A stretch of DNA of 7,640 bases, from the NCBI GenBank assembly GCA_900316595.1, contig ONDN01000078.1, positions 1 to 7,640 on the forward strand. Reading direction: 5' to 3'. The DNA comes from an uncultured Mycoplasmataceae bacterium (GTDB lineage: Bacteria; Bacillota_I; Bacilli_A; Mycoplasmatales; Mycoplasmoidaceae). Under the pieces are notes generated by a model. It did no database searches and was not told the origin of the DNA. It was given only the letters and a program-made list of their open reading frames with translations. The translations under genes were made by a program, and so were the position numbers. Of the stretch, positions 7,153-7,640 are shown one piece after another (the first letter of the stretch is position 1; every line of letters starts with the position of its first letter).

Positions 7153-7640
7153 ATGAAATATAGTAATAGTTCAGAATTTCATTCTGATATTAAATTAAAA
7201 AGACATGAAGTTTTTTTAAAATTCCTATTTCCGCTATATCCATATCGTGTTTTTAAAACTACAAAATTTTTAATTACTGTTGCAGTCTTATTATCACTAA
7301 GAATTTTATTTTCTTTTTTTAATGTTCCAATTGTAGCAACTAATCAAGTTATTTCGTTTTCATGAATACCGGTAATGATTATGGGATGAATATTCGGCCC
7401 TATTCATGGTTTGTTCTTTGGCATGGTTACTGACACTATTTGCTATTTTATAAGACCTAGTGGTCAATGATTCTGAATGTATGCTATTCAAGAATGCATT
7501 GTTGGTTTTATTTCTGGATTGACACACTCAATATATGAAATAAGAGTTACTGGTAGAAAAAAAATAATTTTTGATTTCCTAATTACACAAATAATTTTGT
7601 TCAGCTTTGTAATAATTTGTCTAACAGGTATATTATTGTG
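7153..7640 (+). CDS. ECF transporter S component, folate (FolT)-like; 3' end outside window
   Basis: S components are the membrane substrate-binding subunits of energy-coupling factor vitamin importers, working with a shared EcfT-EcfA-EcfA' module. The first 162 codons are present, with TGA Trp at 71, 79, 106 and 108; the window then cuts the gene. After a basic cytoplasmic N-terminus of about 37 residues, TM1 (38-57) carries a small-xxx-small pair (A44/S48) and LR at 49-50. Then comes NQVISFSWIPVMIMGWIFGP (65-84), matching the FolT-family pattern of I-S-F-S-x-I-P-x-x-x-x-G-x-x-F-G-P. This is followed by GLFFGMVTDTICYFIRPSGQWFWMYAIQE (86-114) and GFISGL (118-123), and a further TM near 138-162. 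Folate is the likeliest ligand by resemblance, but another vitamin is possible. The ATG lies 4 bases after the previous stop, with AAGG at 7147-7150 as a close, weak SD. Confidence 0.82.

Noticed and set aside
1..7640. CRISPR array, insertion sequence, tRNA or prophage segment
   Set aside because: I saw no regularly spaced repeats, transposase or integrase motifs, terminal inverted repeats or tRNA-like cloverleaf. Nearly all bases are accounted for by housekeeping and membrane genes.

Overview
The window is strongly A+T-rich and all its genes lie on the + strand. Every long gene reads through in-frame TGA codons at places where its protein family continues. I count 19 in-frame TGA against 3 TGG tryptophan codons across seven genes. 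This points to a mollicute (Mycoplasma/Ureaplasma/Spiroplasma-type) chromosome using genetic code 4, in which UGA encodes Trp. Under the standard code nusA, infB, rbfA, holA, both membrane-protein genes and the terminal transporter gene would all look broken; under code 4 each is one intact frame. I cannot name the species from this window.

Layout. Positions 1-225 hold the end of a promoter, a strong Shine-Dalgarno (SD) sequence and rpsU (ribosomal protein S21). Positions 226-354 are the only sizeable gap. It holds a possible weak promoter and a 12-bp-stem hairpin just before the next SD. Positions 355-4259 form a transcription/translation block: nusA (transcription factor NusA with a long low-complexity acidic C-terminal tail), infB (compact initiation factor IF-2) and rbfA (ribosome-binding factor A). 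The rimP gene often found before nusA, and the ylxR/ylxQ genes often found between nusA and infB, are absent. Positions 4268-7148 hold a three-gene segment: an unrecognised 3-TM membrane protein with a polar N-terminal half, a DNA polymerase III delta subunit (holA), and an unrecognised 4-TM membrane protein with a long lysine-rich N-terminal domain. From 7153 to the window end is the 5' part of an ECF-transporter S component resembling the folate (FolT) family.

From nusA to the end the genes are separated by 2 to 34 bases with no clear terminator, so they could be one long transcript. The first part is a coherent set: S21 in the small subunit, RbfA maturing the 30S subunit, IF-2 loading initiator tRNA, and NusA controlling RNA polymerase. 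The second part mixes the replication clamp loader with membrane proteins and vitamin uptake, as expected of a compacted genome. I found no mobile element, CRISPR array, tRNA or rRNA. The points most worth a second look are the hairpin in front of nusA, the repeated I-L-[E/D]-[Q/E]-[L/F] motif in the NusA tail, and the two uncharacterised membrane proteins flanking holA.
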